Below are positions 1-5,443 of a stretch of 5,802 nucleotides of DNA, piece by piece. The stretch spans positions 1 through 5,802 of the forward strand of contig DAOVCF010000130.1 in the NCBI GenBank assembly GCA_030670165.1, written 5' to 3'. Position 1 is the first letter of the stretch, and each line of letters starts with the position of its first letter. Source of the stretch: Candidatus Stahliibacteriota bacterium (lineage in GTDB: Bacteria; Hydrothermota; Tepidihabitantia; B3-TA06). The translations under genes were made by a program, and so were the position numbers. Under the pieces are notes generated by a model. It was not told where the DNA came from, ran no database searches, and saw only the letters and a list, made by a program, of their open reading frames with translations.

Positions 1-1
1 T

Positions 2-340
2 TCCGACAACTCGGAAGGCGGTCTGGTGGGCAGCGCTGGTGGCTGGGGTGTCATCAACTACTCCACCGGCAGTTTCACCGTTACCTTTGCCGCAGCACCT
101 ACGACCGGTACGGATAATATCACGGCAGACTACACCGGCGATCTTGACGGCACCGAGGTTCCCCGTGCGATTCTGGCACGCGATACCAACGCATCCGAGG
201 AAGATGTCAATACGGTGGCCTACTTCCACGGCGAGTTCAACGAGGACAAGCTCGACTGGAACGATGCCAGCGATCCCCAGATCGCTGATGCAAAGCGCAG
301 ACTCGCCGAGCACGGAATCTACGTAAAGAAGATCGGTTAG
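2..340 (+). CDS. Head decoration protein, lambda gpD-like (5' end missing)
   Basis: The reading frame is open from the window edge to the TAG at 338-340, giving 112 C-terminal residues. Two parts are visible. Residues about 14-45 are a beta-rich module with the pattern GWGVINYSTG, then VTFAAAP, then ITADY. Residues about 46-112 match, from memory, the C-terminal half of the head decoration protein D family: RAILARD, a HGEFNEDKLDW block, an IADAKRRL helix and the ending GIYVKKI. In lambda, gpD trimers bind the outside of the expanded capsid and stabilise it. The gene lies immediately upstream of the major capsid gene, as D precedes E in lambda. The GTG at 26 is probably not the start, because the frame continues upstream and the module would be cut. 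The family call rests on C-terminal motifs and position. Confidence 0.8.
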   Translation, partial: SDNSEGGLVGSAGGWGVINYSTGSFTVTFAAAPTTGTDNITADYTGDLDGTEVPRAILARDTNASEEDVNTVAYFHGEFNEDKLDWNDASDPQIADAKRRLAEHGIYVKKIG

Positions 341-344
341 GAGG
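339..344 (+). promoter_or_regulatory. Ribosome binding site of the major capsid gene
   Basis: AGGAGG overlaps the stop codon of the decoration gene and lies 5 nt before the ATG at 350. It is a near-consensus Shine-Dalgarno sequence, fitting a very highly expressed capsid gene. Confidence 0.85.
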
Positions 345-349
345 TTAAG

Positions 350-1369
350 ATGACTGATCTATTTCACTGGCGTACACTGACCACCGCCATCAACGAGATA
401 CCTGCCGCACCATCGTTCCTTACCGATAAGGTCTTCAAGACTAAGGTCCAGGCTTTGGCCGAGGAGATAGACGTTGACGTGGTTGTGGGCGGGAAACGCT
501 TGGCTCCGTTCGTCTCGCCGGTCGAGGGCGGCATCGTCGTAGCAGAACTCGCACGCAAGATGCAGTCTGTAAAAGCGCCGCGCCTTCGCCCAAAGAAGGT
601 GCTGGCCGCAAACGACCTTTTATCGGTTCGCTCGCCCGGAACCGCACTCTACCTCGGAGAAGGCGGGGTAGACGAATACAAGAACCAGCGTATCGGTGTT
701 GAACTTGCCGATCTAAAGAACATGATCGTGCGCACCACCGAGTGGATGGCCTCCCAGAGCCTTCAAGGCAAGCTTACCGTGAGTCAGGAGAACATTTCCT
801 TCGAGATAGACTACCTTCTGCCCGAGAGCCACAAGCCCGTCCTTACCTCGGGCAACTACTGGGACGAGGAGACCTCCGATCCTGTGCAGGACATCCTGAC
901 CTGGAAGCGGCTCATCTCATCGGACACCGGCTATACGGCAGACGTTGCCATCGCCGGAACCGACGCGGTGGATGCCCTGCTGGGTCACACCAAGGTGCGC
1001 GAGATTCTGAACTACCGAAACTTCAACGTTGGCGAGATCTCGGTTGGGCGTTCCAACTACATAGGCAGGCTGGTGGGCGTTGACATCTACGAGTACGACG
1101 CCACCTACATCGACTCGGCTGGCGCAAGCCAGAACTTCATCGATCCGAAATCATTCATCATGGTGGCCTCCGATGGCCCGTTCCGCATGCACTACGCCCT
1201 GGTCTACGATCTGGACAATCAGGTGGCTGTGGCACAGCCCTTCTTTGCAAAGAGCTGGACAGAGGCCGACCCATCCATGCTGTGGGTGCTGGCCGAGTCC
1301 CGTCCCCTGCCGGTTCCTCACTGGCCCGAGTGCATCGTCTACTGTGCAACGGTAATCAAACCTGTATAG
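350..1369 (+). CDS. Major capsid protein, lambda gpE family
   Basis: This 339-aa protein is predicted to form the icosahedral head shell. Its length is close to the 341 residues of lambda gpE. Features typical of the phage major capsid protein E family, judged from memory, are: an N-terminal segment with VVVGGKRLAPF (residues 45-54) and SPVEGG (56-61), a middle helix with RTTEWMASQSLQG (128-140), and a C-terminal block KSWTEADPSMLWVLAESRPLP (301-321, key residues K301, W303, D307-P308, S317). A GxFR-like segment (DGPFRMHYAL, 275-284) precedes it. The ATG at 350 is set by AGGAGG 5 nt upstream. The gene follows a gpD-like gene and precedes head-tail joining genes, the expected location. No separate scaffold or protease gene lies inside the window; they would be upstream. 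Confidence 0.9.
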   Translation: MTDLFHWRTLTTAINEIPAAPSFLTDKVFKTKVQALAEEIDVDVVVGGKRLAPFVSPVEGGIVVAELARKMQSVKAPRLRPKKVLAANDLLSVRSPGTALYLGEGGVDEYKNQRIGVELADLKNMIVRTTEWMASQSLQGKLTVSQENISFEIDYLLPESHKPVLTSGNYWDEETSDPVQDILTWKRLISSDTGYTADVAIAGTDAVDALLGHTKVREILNYRNFNVGEISVGRSNYIGRLVGVDIYEYDATYIDSAGASQNFIDPKSFIMVASDGPFRMHYALVYDLDNQVAVAQPFFAKSWTEADPSMLWVLAESRPLPVPHWPECIVYCATVIKPV

Positions 1370-1371
1370 TG

Positions 1372-1557
1372 ATGGCCGGCAGGAGAACTCAAAGTAAAGG
1401 CTCGGTGCGAACCGTAAAGGTCCGCTTCCTGCGGCCGGTGAAGATGGTCGGGAGCTGGCATCTTGCAGGCGAAGGGATCGTTCTTTCCGCAAAGATCGCG
1501 CAGGAGTTCCTCAGACGAGGGCTCGTTGAGAAGCTGAAAGATTCTAGTGGGGGATAA
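1372..1557 (+). CDS. Small phage protein between capsid and adaptor genes (61 aa)
   Basis: This 61-residue basic protein has a rigid pattern: VKVRFLRPVKMVGSWHLAGE (16-34), then a helix IAQEFLRRGLVEKL (42-55). The scheme of a beta strand, a GE turn and a helix ending in LxxxGxVE is common in small unassigned phage proteins found just after the capsid gene. Its location matches that of Mu gp35. No function can be given. The start overlaps the capsid stop (TAGTGATG, 1367-1374). No convincing Shine-Dalgarno precedes it, so translation is probably coupled to the capsid gene. GTG at 1369 is an equally placed start that adds one residue. GTG at 1405 is a weaker alternative. The gene ends 1 nt before the ATG of the adaptor gene. 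Confidence 0.75.
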   Translation: MAGRRTQSKGSVRTVKVRFLRPVKMVGSWHLAGEGIVLSAKIAQEFLRRGLVEKLKDSSGG

Positions 1558-1558
1558 A

Positions 1559-1999
1559 ATGAGATATCTCACAGTAGACGAAGTCAAGGCAGCGGTACCC
1601 GCAGACGTTCTGGCGCGGCTTACGGACGACGACGTATCCCATTCCATCACCGAGAAGGTCATAGACGATGCCAAGATCGAGACCGCGATAGGCTGGGCCG
1701 AGGCGTACGTTGATGCACAGCTTGCCAAACGCTACATCGTTCCTTTGGACCTTACGGCGATTCAATCCGAAGGCGCACGCGATCTCGTAAAGGAAGCCTC
1801 GCTTCAGATGACCGTATACCGGCTCTACGCCCGTGTTGAGCAGGAAGGCGTGGCCAAGGACAAGCGAGAGCTTGCCGATAGAACCCTTACCGATCTCGCC
1901 TCGGGCAAGATAGAACTTCCCGGAGCCGAGCAGCGCGCCCGCGAACGCATCAGATACAGGGCGCCGAAACCGCGCTTCTCGGTCAACAAAGAGGATTAA
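1559..1999 (+). CDS. Head-tail adaptor, DUF1320 / Mu gp36-like
   Basis: This 146-aa protein fits the DUF1320 (Mu gp36) family in length and pattern. It begins MRYLTVDEVKAAV, followed by LARLTDDD. A central helix has IDDAKIETAIGWAEAYVDAQL, continuing into AKRYIVPL, the family hallmark of a helix ending in RY-x-x-PL. After it come LVKEASLQMTVYRLYAR and a C-terminal ADRTLTDLASGKIELP. Such proteins are thought to attach to the portal and connect head to tail. The preferred start is the ATG at 1559, with a G-rich weak Shine-Dalgarno (1549-1553). An in-frame GTG at 1547 would add four residues but overlaps the preceding gene. The charged tail (about 128-146) is less family-like. Family assignment is by recognition of the pattern. 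Confidence 0.85.
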   Translation: MRYLTVDEVKAAVPADVLARLTDDDVSHSITEKVIDDAKIETAIGWAEAYVDAQLAKRYIVPLDLTAIQSEGARDLVKEASLQMTVYRLYARVEQEGVAKDKRELADRTLTDLASGKIELPGAEQRARERIRYRAPKPRFSVNKED

Positions 2000-2000
2000 G

Positions 2001-2273
2001 ATGCTCCTTTTTTTCTTCGGGAAAAAGATCGCAGGCGAGCAAGCGGCCAACAGCCTTCGGCTAACGGCTATGGGAGTGGATAGCATAAACGAGAGAGTCC
2101 GTTCGGGGTCCCCGCAAGAGCGTGAAGCGGTCTTGTGGGGTGAATGTCCGGGGTCCCCAAGGCGGAGCGAACGACCGAAGGTCGTGAACGTCGCCCCCTA
2201 CGAAACTCTTTACTTCAGCGACCGACGGTCGTCTGCGAACTTTTCGCCGAAGGCGAAAAGGAGCACAAAATGA
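2001..2273 (+). CDS. Doubtful 90-aa ORF in a hairpin-rich insert
   Basis: An ATG at 2001 follows the adaptor stop by one base, with GAGG at 1991-1994 at Shine-Dalgarno distance. The frame ends in an ATGA overlap (2270-2273) with the next start. These signals look like a coupled gene. Against it, the 90-residue product has no recognisable domain. The first 25 residues (MLLFFFGKKIAGEQ...) could be a real N-terminus, while the rest is rich in R, S, P and K and is read through a series of DNA hairpins and a direct repeat. A second frame is also open from 2144 into the downstream gene. It could be a remnant of a gene, a short accessory protein, or chance readthrough of a non-coding element. I recognise no homologue. 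Confidence 0.3.
   Translation: MLLFFFGKKIAGEQAANSLRLTAMGVDSINERVRSGSPQEREAVLWGECPGSPRRSERPKVVNVAPYETLYFSDRRSSANFSPKAKRSTK
2008..2027 (+). other. A/T-stem hairpin closed by a C(UUCG)G tetraloop
   Basis: T-rich bases 2008-2014 plus C2015 pair with G2020 to G2027 around the loop TTCG (2016-2019). The closing pair C-G with UUCG is the classic extra-stable RNA tetraloop. Two pairs are G-U wobbles (2014-2021 and 2008-2027). It lies at the very start of the doubtful ORF. No T-run follows the stem, so it is not a normal terminator. Confidence 0.5.
2052..2062. repeat. Small inverted repeat, AGCC-TTC-GGCT
   Basis: A 4-bp perfect stem (2052-2055 with 2059-2062) surrounds the trinucleotide TTC. Alone it would be negligible, but it has the same short-loop form as three stronger hairpins downstream. 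Confidence 0.3.
2101..2158. repeat. 13-bp direct repeat flanking a 10-bp hairpin
   Basis: GTTCGGGGTCCCC (2101-2113) recurs as GTCCGGGGTCCCC (2146-2158), 12 of 13 bases identical and 45 bp apart. CGGGGTCCCC is itself nearly palindromic. Overlapping the first copy, CCCCGCAAGA (2110-2119) can pair with TCTTGTGGGG (2131-2140) over 10 bp with one G-U pair and an 11-nt loop. Alternative pairings between the G4 and C4 runs are possible. Confidence 0.6.
2171..2185. repeat. Inverted repeat ACGACC-GAA-GGTCGT
   Basis: A perfect 6-bp stem surrounds a GAA loop. It has the same GACC/GGTC core as the hairpin at 2216-2235, suggesting that the two are related copies or belong to one structured RNA. Confidence 0.5.
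2216..2235. repeat. Inverted repeat with CGACC-GAC-GGTCG core
   Basis: CGACC (2219-2223) pairs with GGTCG (2227-2231) around GAC. CAG (2216-2218) pairs with CTG (2233-2235) across a one-base bulge at 2232, giving 8 bp in all. Confidence 0.5.
2240..2260 (+). promoter_or_regulatory. 9-bp hairpin running into a ribosome binding site
   Basis: CTTTTCGCC (2240-2248) pairs perfectly with GGCGAAAAG (2252-2260) around a GAA loop. The Shine-Dalgarno AAGGAG of the next gene lies at 2258-2263, so its first three bases are in the stem. The hairpin could limit initiation at the ATG at 2270 when ribosomes are not passing through. The structure is seen directly; the regulatory role is inferred. Confidence 0.5.
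2258..2263 (+). promoter_or_regulatory. Ribosome binding site that fixes the terminator gene start
   Basis: AAGGAG lies 6 nt before the ATG at 2270. This rules out the upstream in-frame ATG at 2144, which would add 42 residues read through hairpins. Confidence 0.8.
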
Positions 2274-3169
2274 GTCTTCCCTACGGACCGATAATGCGGG
2301 GCCTTCGAGTCTCCTGGTGCTACGACCGGGTGGAGGAAGGCCTGACCGCGCTGGAAAACCCATTCCAGGCGATGGTGTTCGCACAGGGTTCGCGGGTGAT
2401 CGGTCGCGAGAGGCTCGATCCCAGGGTCGCCACCCTTTCCCAGGGACCAACCGCGTTGCTGCACGTGAGTTCGATAACCCTGTCCAATGCCCGCGGCTAC
2501 GGCGGTCCTGAGGTGATCTATTGCAACGGCAACGATGCTATCACCCATACCGGAACCGGCACCGAAGAGGTTTCACTCACCGGCACACACTCCGGCAACA
2601 ACCGCTACGTTCTGGAGATTACCGAATCGGGTACTGTAGGAACCGACGGCTCCTACGAACTCAGAAAGATGCCTTGGACAGGCTCGGATTGGGGGACGGA
2701 GGTTCCCGTTTCCTCCGGTTCCATCCCAACCACCGGCATAATAGACGTGGAGAACGGCACGGCATTCAAGTTTCTCACCCAGGGATCCGAGGTGGTTGCT
2801 GGCGACACCTACTCATGGGAGACCGAGGCATACAGGGTGACCAACCAGCAGATTCGCGACGCTACTGTACTCATAACCGCCTATATCTACGCCCAGACCG
2901 AGGAGGAGGTGATCGGCTCCGGCGGGTATCTTGATCAGCTGATGCTTCTTTTTCACCGCAAGAAGCTTGCCGCCGAGCTCTACGACGGCCACTGCGAGGA
3001 GGTCACCGAGGAGATGAACGGGATGAGCGTTACCCCGGAGATCGAAGGAGAGCAGACCACCTACCGCATAACCGTATCTCTGCGTTACTCGGGCAAGGTA
3101 TTCATGGCCGAGGTCTCGCCGCTGGTGACCAGATTTGAACACGATGAGCCGGAGATAACATGGCCTTGA
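2270..3169 (+). CDS. Probable tail terminator / neck protein with inserted beta domain
   Basis: The product is 299 aa. Residues 1-75 (GLRVSWCYDRVEEGL, then LSQGPTALLHVSSITLS) and 190-299 form the likely core. The latter has the terminator-like run ATVLITAYIYAQTEEE (198-213), LDQLMLLFHRKKLAAEL (221-237) and a beta-rich end with YRITVSLRY (265-273). Residues about 100-188 are an insertion resembling one in the sheath protein (NRYVLEI 111-117, ENGTAFKF 161-168, VAGDTYSWE 176-184). Without the insertion the core is about 190-210 residues, a reasonable size for Mu gp37-type proteins. It sits where Mu gp37 does, between adaptor and sheath. Terminators cap the tail tube and join it to the head. The role is inferred from position and fold pattern, not from a firm family motif. 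The gene is certain; the product name is less so. Confidence 0.6.
   Translation: MSLPYGPIMRGLRVSWCYDRVEEGLTALENPFQAMVFAQGSRVIGRERLDPRVATLSQGPTALLHVSSITLSNARGYGGPEVIYCNGNDAITHTGTGTEEVSLTGTHSGNNRYVLEITESGTVGTDGSYELRKMPWTGSDWGTEVPVSSGSIPTTGIIDVENGTAFKFLTQGSEVVAGDTYSWETEAYRVTNQQIRDATVLITAYIYAQTEEEVIGSGGYLDQLMLLFHRKKLAAELYDGHCEEVTEEMNGMSVTPEIEGEQTTYRITVSLRYSGKVFMAEVSPLVTRFEHDEPEITWP
2567..2833 (+). other. Inserted beta module, copy 1 (in terminator candidate)
   Basis: This spans residues about 100-188 of the 299-aa protein. It carries NNRY-x-L-x-I, two tryptophans (136 and 141), ENGT and AGDTYSW. The distance from the first Tyr (113) to NGT (162) is 49 residues, the same as in the sheath copy. 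Confidence 0.6.
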
Positions 3170-3193
3170 GGCCAGGGATGAGATTAATCAAAA

Positions 3194-3200
3194 AAGGAGG
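3194..3200 (+). promoter_or_regulatory. Ribosome binding site that fixes the 128-aa gene start
   Basis: AAGGAGG lies 7 nt before the ATG at 3208. It favours this start over the ATG at 3160, which overlaps the preceding gene and has only GGAG (3151-3154). Confidence 0.8.
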
Positions 3201-3207
3201 AAGAGTT

Positions 3208-3594
3208 ATGTCTACAGAAGATCGCTACTCAGTGGCCGAGTTCGCAAGACGCTACAAGCTTGTCCCGGACCAGGTCCCTGCGTTCTGCGAACTGCACGGG
3301 GTTTTGCCGGATGAGGTCGTAACCCGCGAGGAGTTCAAGGGGATGCTTGAATGCTTCAACGCCTCTGCGGGTCCTTCGGATGCCCCGACTTCAACCGAGC
3401 CTCCACCGGAGGCTAAGGAGGAAAAAGTGAGCAAGGAAAAGAAACAGCCCCTCAGCCGGTGGGCGCAAGAGCGAAAGCTGACGCGCCCGCGCGTAGCAGT
3501 GCTCAAAAACGCCATGGGCTGGGACGAGCGGTCAAAGATCACCAAGGCGGAACTACAGGCCGCAATCAACAAACACCTTTTCAACAAGGAGTAA
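3208..3594 (+). CDS. Hypothetical 128-aa protein with two similar helical domains
   Basis: I recognise no named family. The protein has an N-terminal helical domain (residues 8-50), an acidic/Pro-rich then Lys-rich linker (51-80) and a C-terminal helical domain (81-123). The two domains align without gaps: SVAEFARRYKL with PLSRWAQERKL, a shared Val and Gly, and VVTREEF with KITKAEL. This points to an internal duplication of a small helix-turn-helix or HeH/LEM-like fold. It lies between the terminator candidate and the sheath, the place of Mu gp38. A structural or assembly role in the tail is likely from context, and nucleic acid binding is possible from the fold hint; neither is shown. An ATG at 3160 could add 16 residues. 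The next gene's Shine-Dalgarno overlaps its last codons. Confidence 0.85.
   Translation: MSTEDRYSVAEFARRYKLVPDQVPAFCELHGVLPDEVVTREEFKGMLECFNASAGPSDAPTSTEPPPEAKEEKVSKEKKQPLSRWAQERKLTRPRVAVLKNAMGWDERSKITKAELQAAINKHLFNKE
3586..3591 (+). promoter_or_regulatory. Ribosome binding site of the sheath gene
   Basis: AAGGAG lies 6 nt before the ATG at 3598, inside the end of the upstream gene. It fixes the sheath start. Confidence 0.8.
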
Positions 3595-3597
3595 CGG

Positions 3598-5433
3598 ATG
3601 CCTATAAAAGATTTACCCGGCTACTATCCTACCATCAAGGAAGGCGGGCTCGGCGTTCTGCCGCCTTCGCTGGCCGGACTGTTCTGCCTTACAGGAACGT
3701 CAGAACAAGGCACTACGAACGTTAAGTTCGCGGGCGACGTAGGCGACGTTCTGGATGAATACGGCTATGGAATCCTTACCGCGCATGTCTACGATGCGTT
3801 TTGCGCCGGTGCAAGCCAGATAGGTATCGTTCGCGCGACCGCGGCCAAGGTTGAAATCGACATCACCATACCGGAGCAAAAGATTTACGGAGACCCGACT
3901 GGCGGGGGTAAGGCAGTAGTCGCTGTCGGCTACGTTTCCCCGCACACTCAGGTCGGCTACAACCGCCGCTACAGACTCCGCATCGTCAAGGGCGGCTCGT
4001 TTACTACCGCCACCTATCAGGTCTCGGCAAACGATGGTCTTACCTGGAGCGCAGAAAAGAGCTTCGCAATTACTACCCCAGGGCCGCCGACGAAAAAGTC
4101 TATGCTCGAACTGGACAACGGCACGTACATCGAGTTTGCCGAAGACACTACCCCTGCCGATAGCTTCGTTGCCGGTGACGAATACCGCTGGTGGTGCTAC
4201 GAGCCGCGCGCTACGCTCGATGAGATAATCACCGCGTGCGAAAAAGCCGCCGCATGGAAGGATCCTACATCGGGAATGGGCTTCGAATACGTCTACGTTT
4301 CCAATCTGCCCGCCGAGATTTGGGCTACGCGCGACCAAACGACCATTACCAACTTCTGGACAGCGCTCATTACCATCGCCGAGAACCTGTGGACCGATGA
4401 ACAGCGTCCCATCTTCTTCATCTGCAACGCCCCGTCCATGCTGCCTTTGAAGGATGCCGACGCGCTCGAAGAGGTTGACGACTGGATAGATCTTCTCGTT
4501 GCCTGCGCCGGAGCCAAGAACTCGGCCCGGCTCGTCGTAAACGCTGGCCAGGCCTCGCTTACCGATACGCGCGGCAATCTGCAACTCCGCATGGCTGGCG
4601 GCTCTGCTGCAGGGCTCGTCTCCAAGGCGGATCTGCACCATTCCATCGGCTGGGTGCGCTACATGGCCATCTCCAACTCGCTCGCCATCTATCCTTCAAA
4701 GCCTCCATTCGCGATTACGGGCGAAGCGCTCGGCGCTGGCGATGATATCGAAAAGAACTTTACGGGATTCCTGGCCAAAGCGCCAGTTTTGCCCTGGTCG
4801 GTCGTAATCACCTCGGACGATACCGAGCCAGAGGAGTTCGTGGATGGCGGAGACGAGATCCTCTATGATTCTACTTCTGGAGCGGTCGCAGGTTGGGTAC
4901 GATACGCGACCGGTGAGTATTCGGTAACCTTTGCTGTGGCTCCGGCAACGGGTAAAACCGTTTCCGCAGACTACTTCTACGTTACCAATGCCGTAATGGG
5001 TCCCTCGAACGTTGCCCGGCTCAACGACGCACGGTATCTGAGCTTCCGCCACTTCATCGGATACGGCATCAGGTTTACCGACGACTGGACAAGGGCTTCG
5101 CCAACCTCGGATTACTACTGCATCCGCTTCCGCAGGATAATGGACGAGTCCGTGCGCCAGGTAGGCGTAGCGAACATGCCCTACGTCAACTCGCCAGGTA
5201 TCAGCGAGAAGGACATGGGCGCCTACAAGGCCGACCTCTCCCGTCCCCTGGAGGCGATGAAGATCACCGAGGAAGACACCGATAAGCCGATCATGAATTA
5301 CGTCATGACGCTCACCCCGGACGCAAATATCTGGTCCAACGGGATCGTGCACTGCAAGGTGGAGATCGTACCCACGCCTACCAAAAAGAAGCTGGTAGCC
5401 ACGTTCCAGTTGACGACCGGCGTCAAGGAATAG
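3598..5433 (+). CDS. Contractile tail sheath protein, DUF2586-like, with two inserted modules
   Basis: This 611-aa protein should polymerise around the tail tube and contract at infection. The N-terminus (MPIKDLPGYYPTIKEGGLGV, then LAGLFCLTGTSEQGTT, 25-40) and the C-terminal block LNDARYLSFRHFIGYGIRF (475-493), continuing through SPTSDYYCIRFRRIMDESVR (501-520), match the usual sheath pattern of a conserved DARY strand, a GY segment and a RRxMD helix. The C-terminal strand-rich end (583-607) should join neighbouring subunits. Two extra modules interrupt the core: residues about 95-203 and about 376-462. Without them the protein is about 415 residues, close to the 396 of P2 FI. AAGGAG precedes the ATG, and the tube gene follows 10 nt after the stop, the usual sheath-tube order. 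The role as sheath is firm; the exact subfamily is from memory. Confidence 0.88.
   Translation: MPIKDLPGYYPTIKEGGLGVLPPSLAGLFCLTGTSEQGTTNVKFAGDVGDVLDEYGYGILTAHVYDAFCAGASQIGIVRATAAKVEIDITIPEQKIYGDPTGGGKAVVAVGYVSPHTQVGYNRRYRLRIVKGGSFTTATYQVSANDGLTWSAEKSFAITTPGPPTKKSMLELDNGTYIEFAEDTTPADSFVAGDEYRWWCYEPRATLDEIITACEKAAAWKDPTSGMGFEYVYVSNLPAEIWATRDQTTITNFWTALITIAENLWTDEQRPIFFICNAPSMLPLKDADALEEVDDWIDLLVACAGAKNSARLVVNAGQASLTDTRGNLQLRMAGGSAAGLVSKADLHHSIGWVRYMAISNSLAIYPSKPPFAITGEALGAGDDIEKNFTGFLAKAPVLPWSVVITSDDTEPEEFVDGGDEILYDSTSGAVAGWVRYATGEYSVTFAVAPATGKTVSADYFYVTNAVMGPSNVARLNDARYLSFRHFIGYGIRFTDDWTRASPTSDYYCIRFRRIMDESVRQVGVANMPYVNSPGISEKDMGAYKADLSRPLEAMKITEEDTDKPIMNYVMTLTPDANIWSNGIVHCKVEIVPTPTKKKLVATFQLTTGVKE
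3880..4206 (+). other. Inserted beta module, copy 2 (in sheath, first insert)
   Basis: This spans sheath residues about 95-203. It carries NRRYRLRIV (122-130), ANDGLTWS (144-151), ELDNGTYIEF (171-180) and FVAGDEYRWW (190-199). It resembles residues 100-188 of the upstream terminator candidate in motif order and spacing. Confidence 0.65.
4723..4983 (+). other. Inserted beta module (in sheath, second insert)
   Basis: This spans sheath residues about 376-462: EALGAGDDIEKNFTGFLAKA, then PVLPWSVVIT (396-405), a DGGDEILYD segment, then GWVRYATGEYSVTFAVAPAT (432-451) and VSADYFY. The second half resembles residues 14-45 of the head decoration protein. Patterns of this type recur in phage structural proteins. 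Confidence 0.65.
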
Positions 5434-5437
5434 GAGG
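5432..5437 (+). promoter_or_regulatory. Ribosome binding site of the tail tube gene
   Basis: AGGAGG overlaps the sheath stop codon and lies 6 nt before the ATG at 5444. It is the same arrangement as in front of the major capsid gene. Confidence 0.85.
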
Positions 5438-5443
5438 CCGAAA

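Noticed and set aside
26..40. GTG at 26 as the start of the decoration gene
   Set aside because: The frame is open to the window edge, no Shine-Dalgarno precedes the GTG, and the beta module appears to extend upstream.
2008..2027. Rho-independent terminator after the adaptor gene
   Set aside because: The T-run is in the 5' arm of the stem and no T-run follows the 3' arm on either strand. It would also cut the operon before essential tail genes.
2101..2185. CRISPR-like array
   Set aside because: There are only two copies of a 13-bp repeat and unequal hairpins. There is no regular repeat-spacer pattern and no cas gene.
2144..2269. N-terminal extension of the terminator candidate to the ATG at 2144
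   Set aside because: The added residues are read through hairpins and look non-coding. A strong AAGGAG is placed correctly for the ATG at 2270.
3160..3207. Upstream start for the 128-aa protein
   Set aside because: GGAG at 3151-3154 makes it possible, but AAGGAGG before 3208 is stronger and the added residues are not part of the repeat domains.
3700..4641. Long minus-strand ORF (313 codons) opposite the sheath gene
   Set aside because: It is antisense to a well-supported sheath gene, shows no recognisable domain and breaks the single-strand operon. It is explained by the codon bias of the sense gene.
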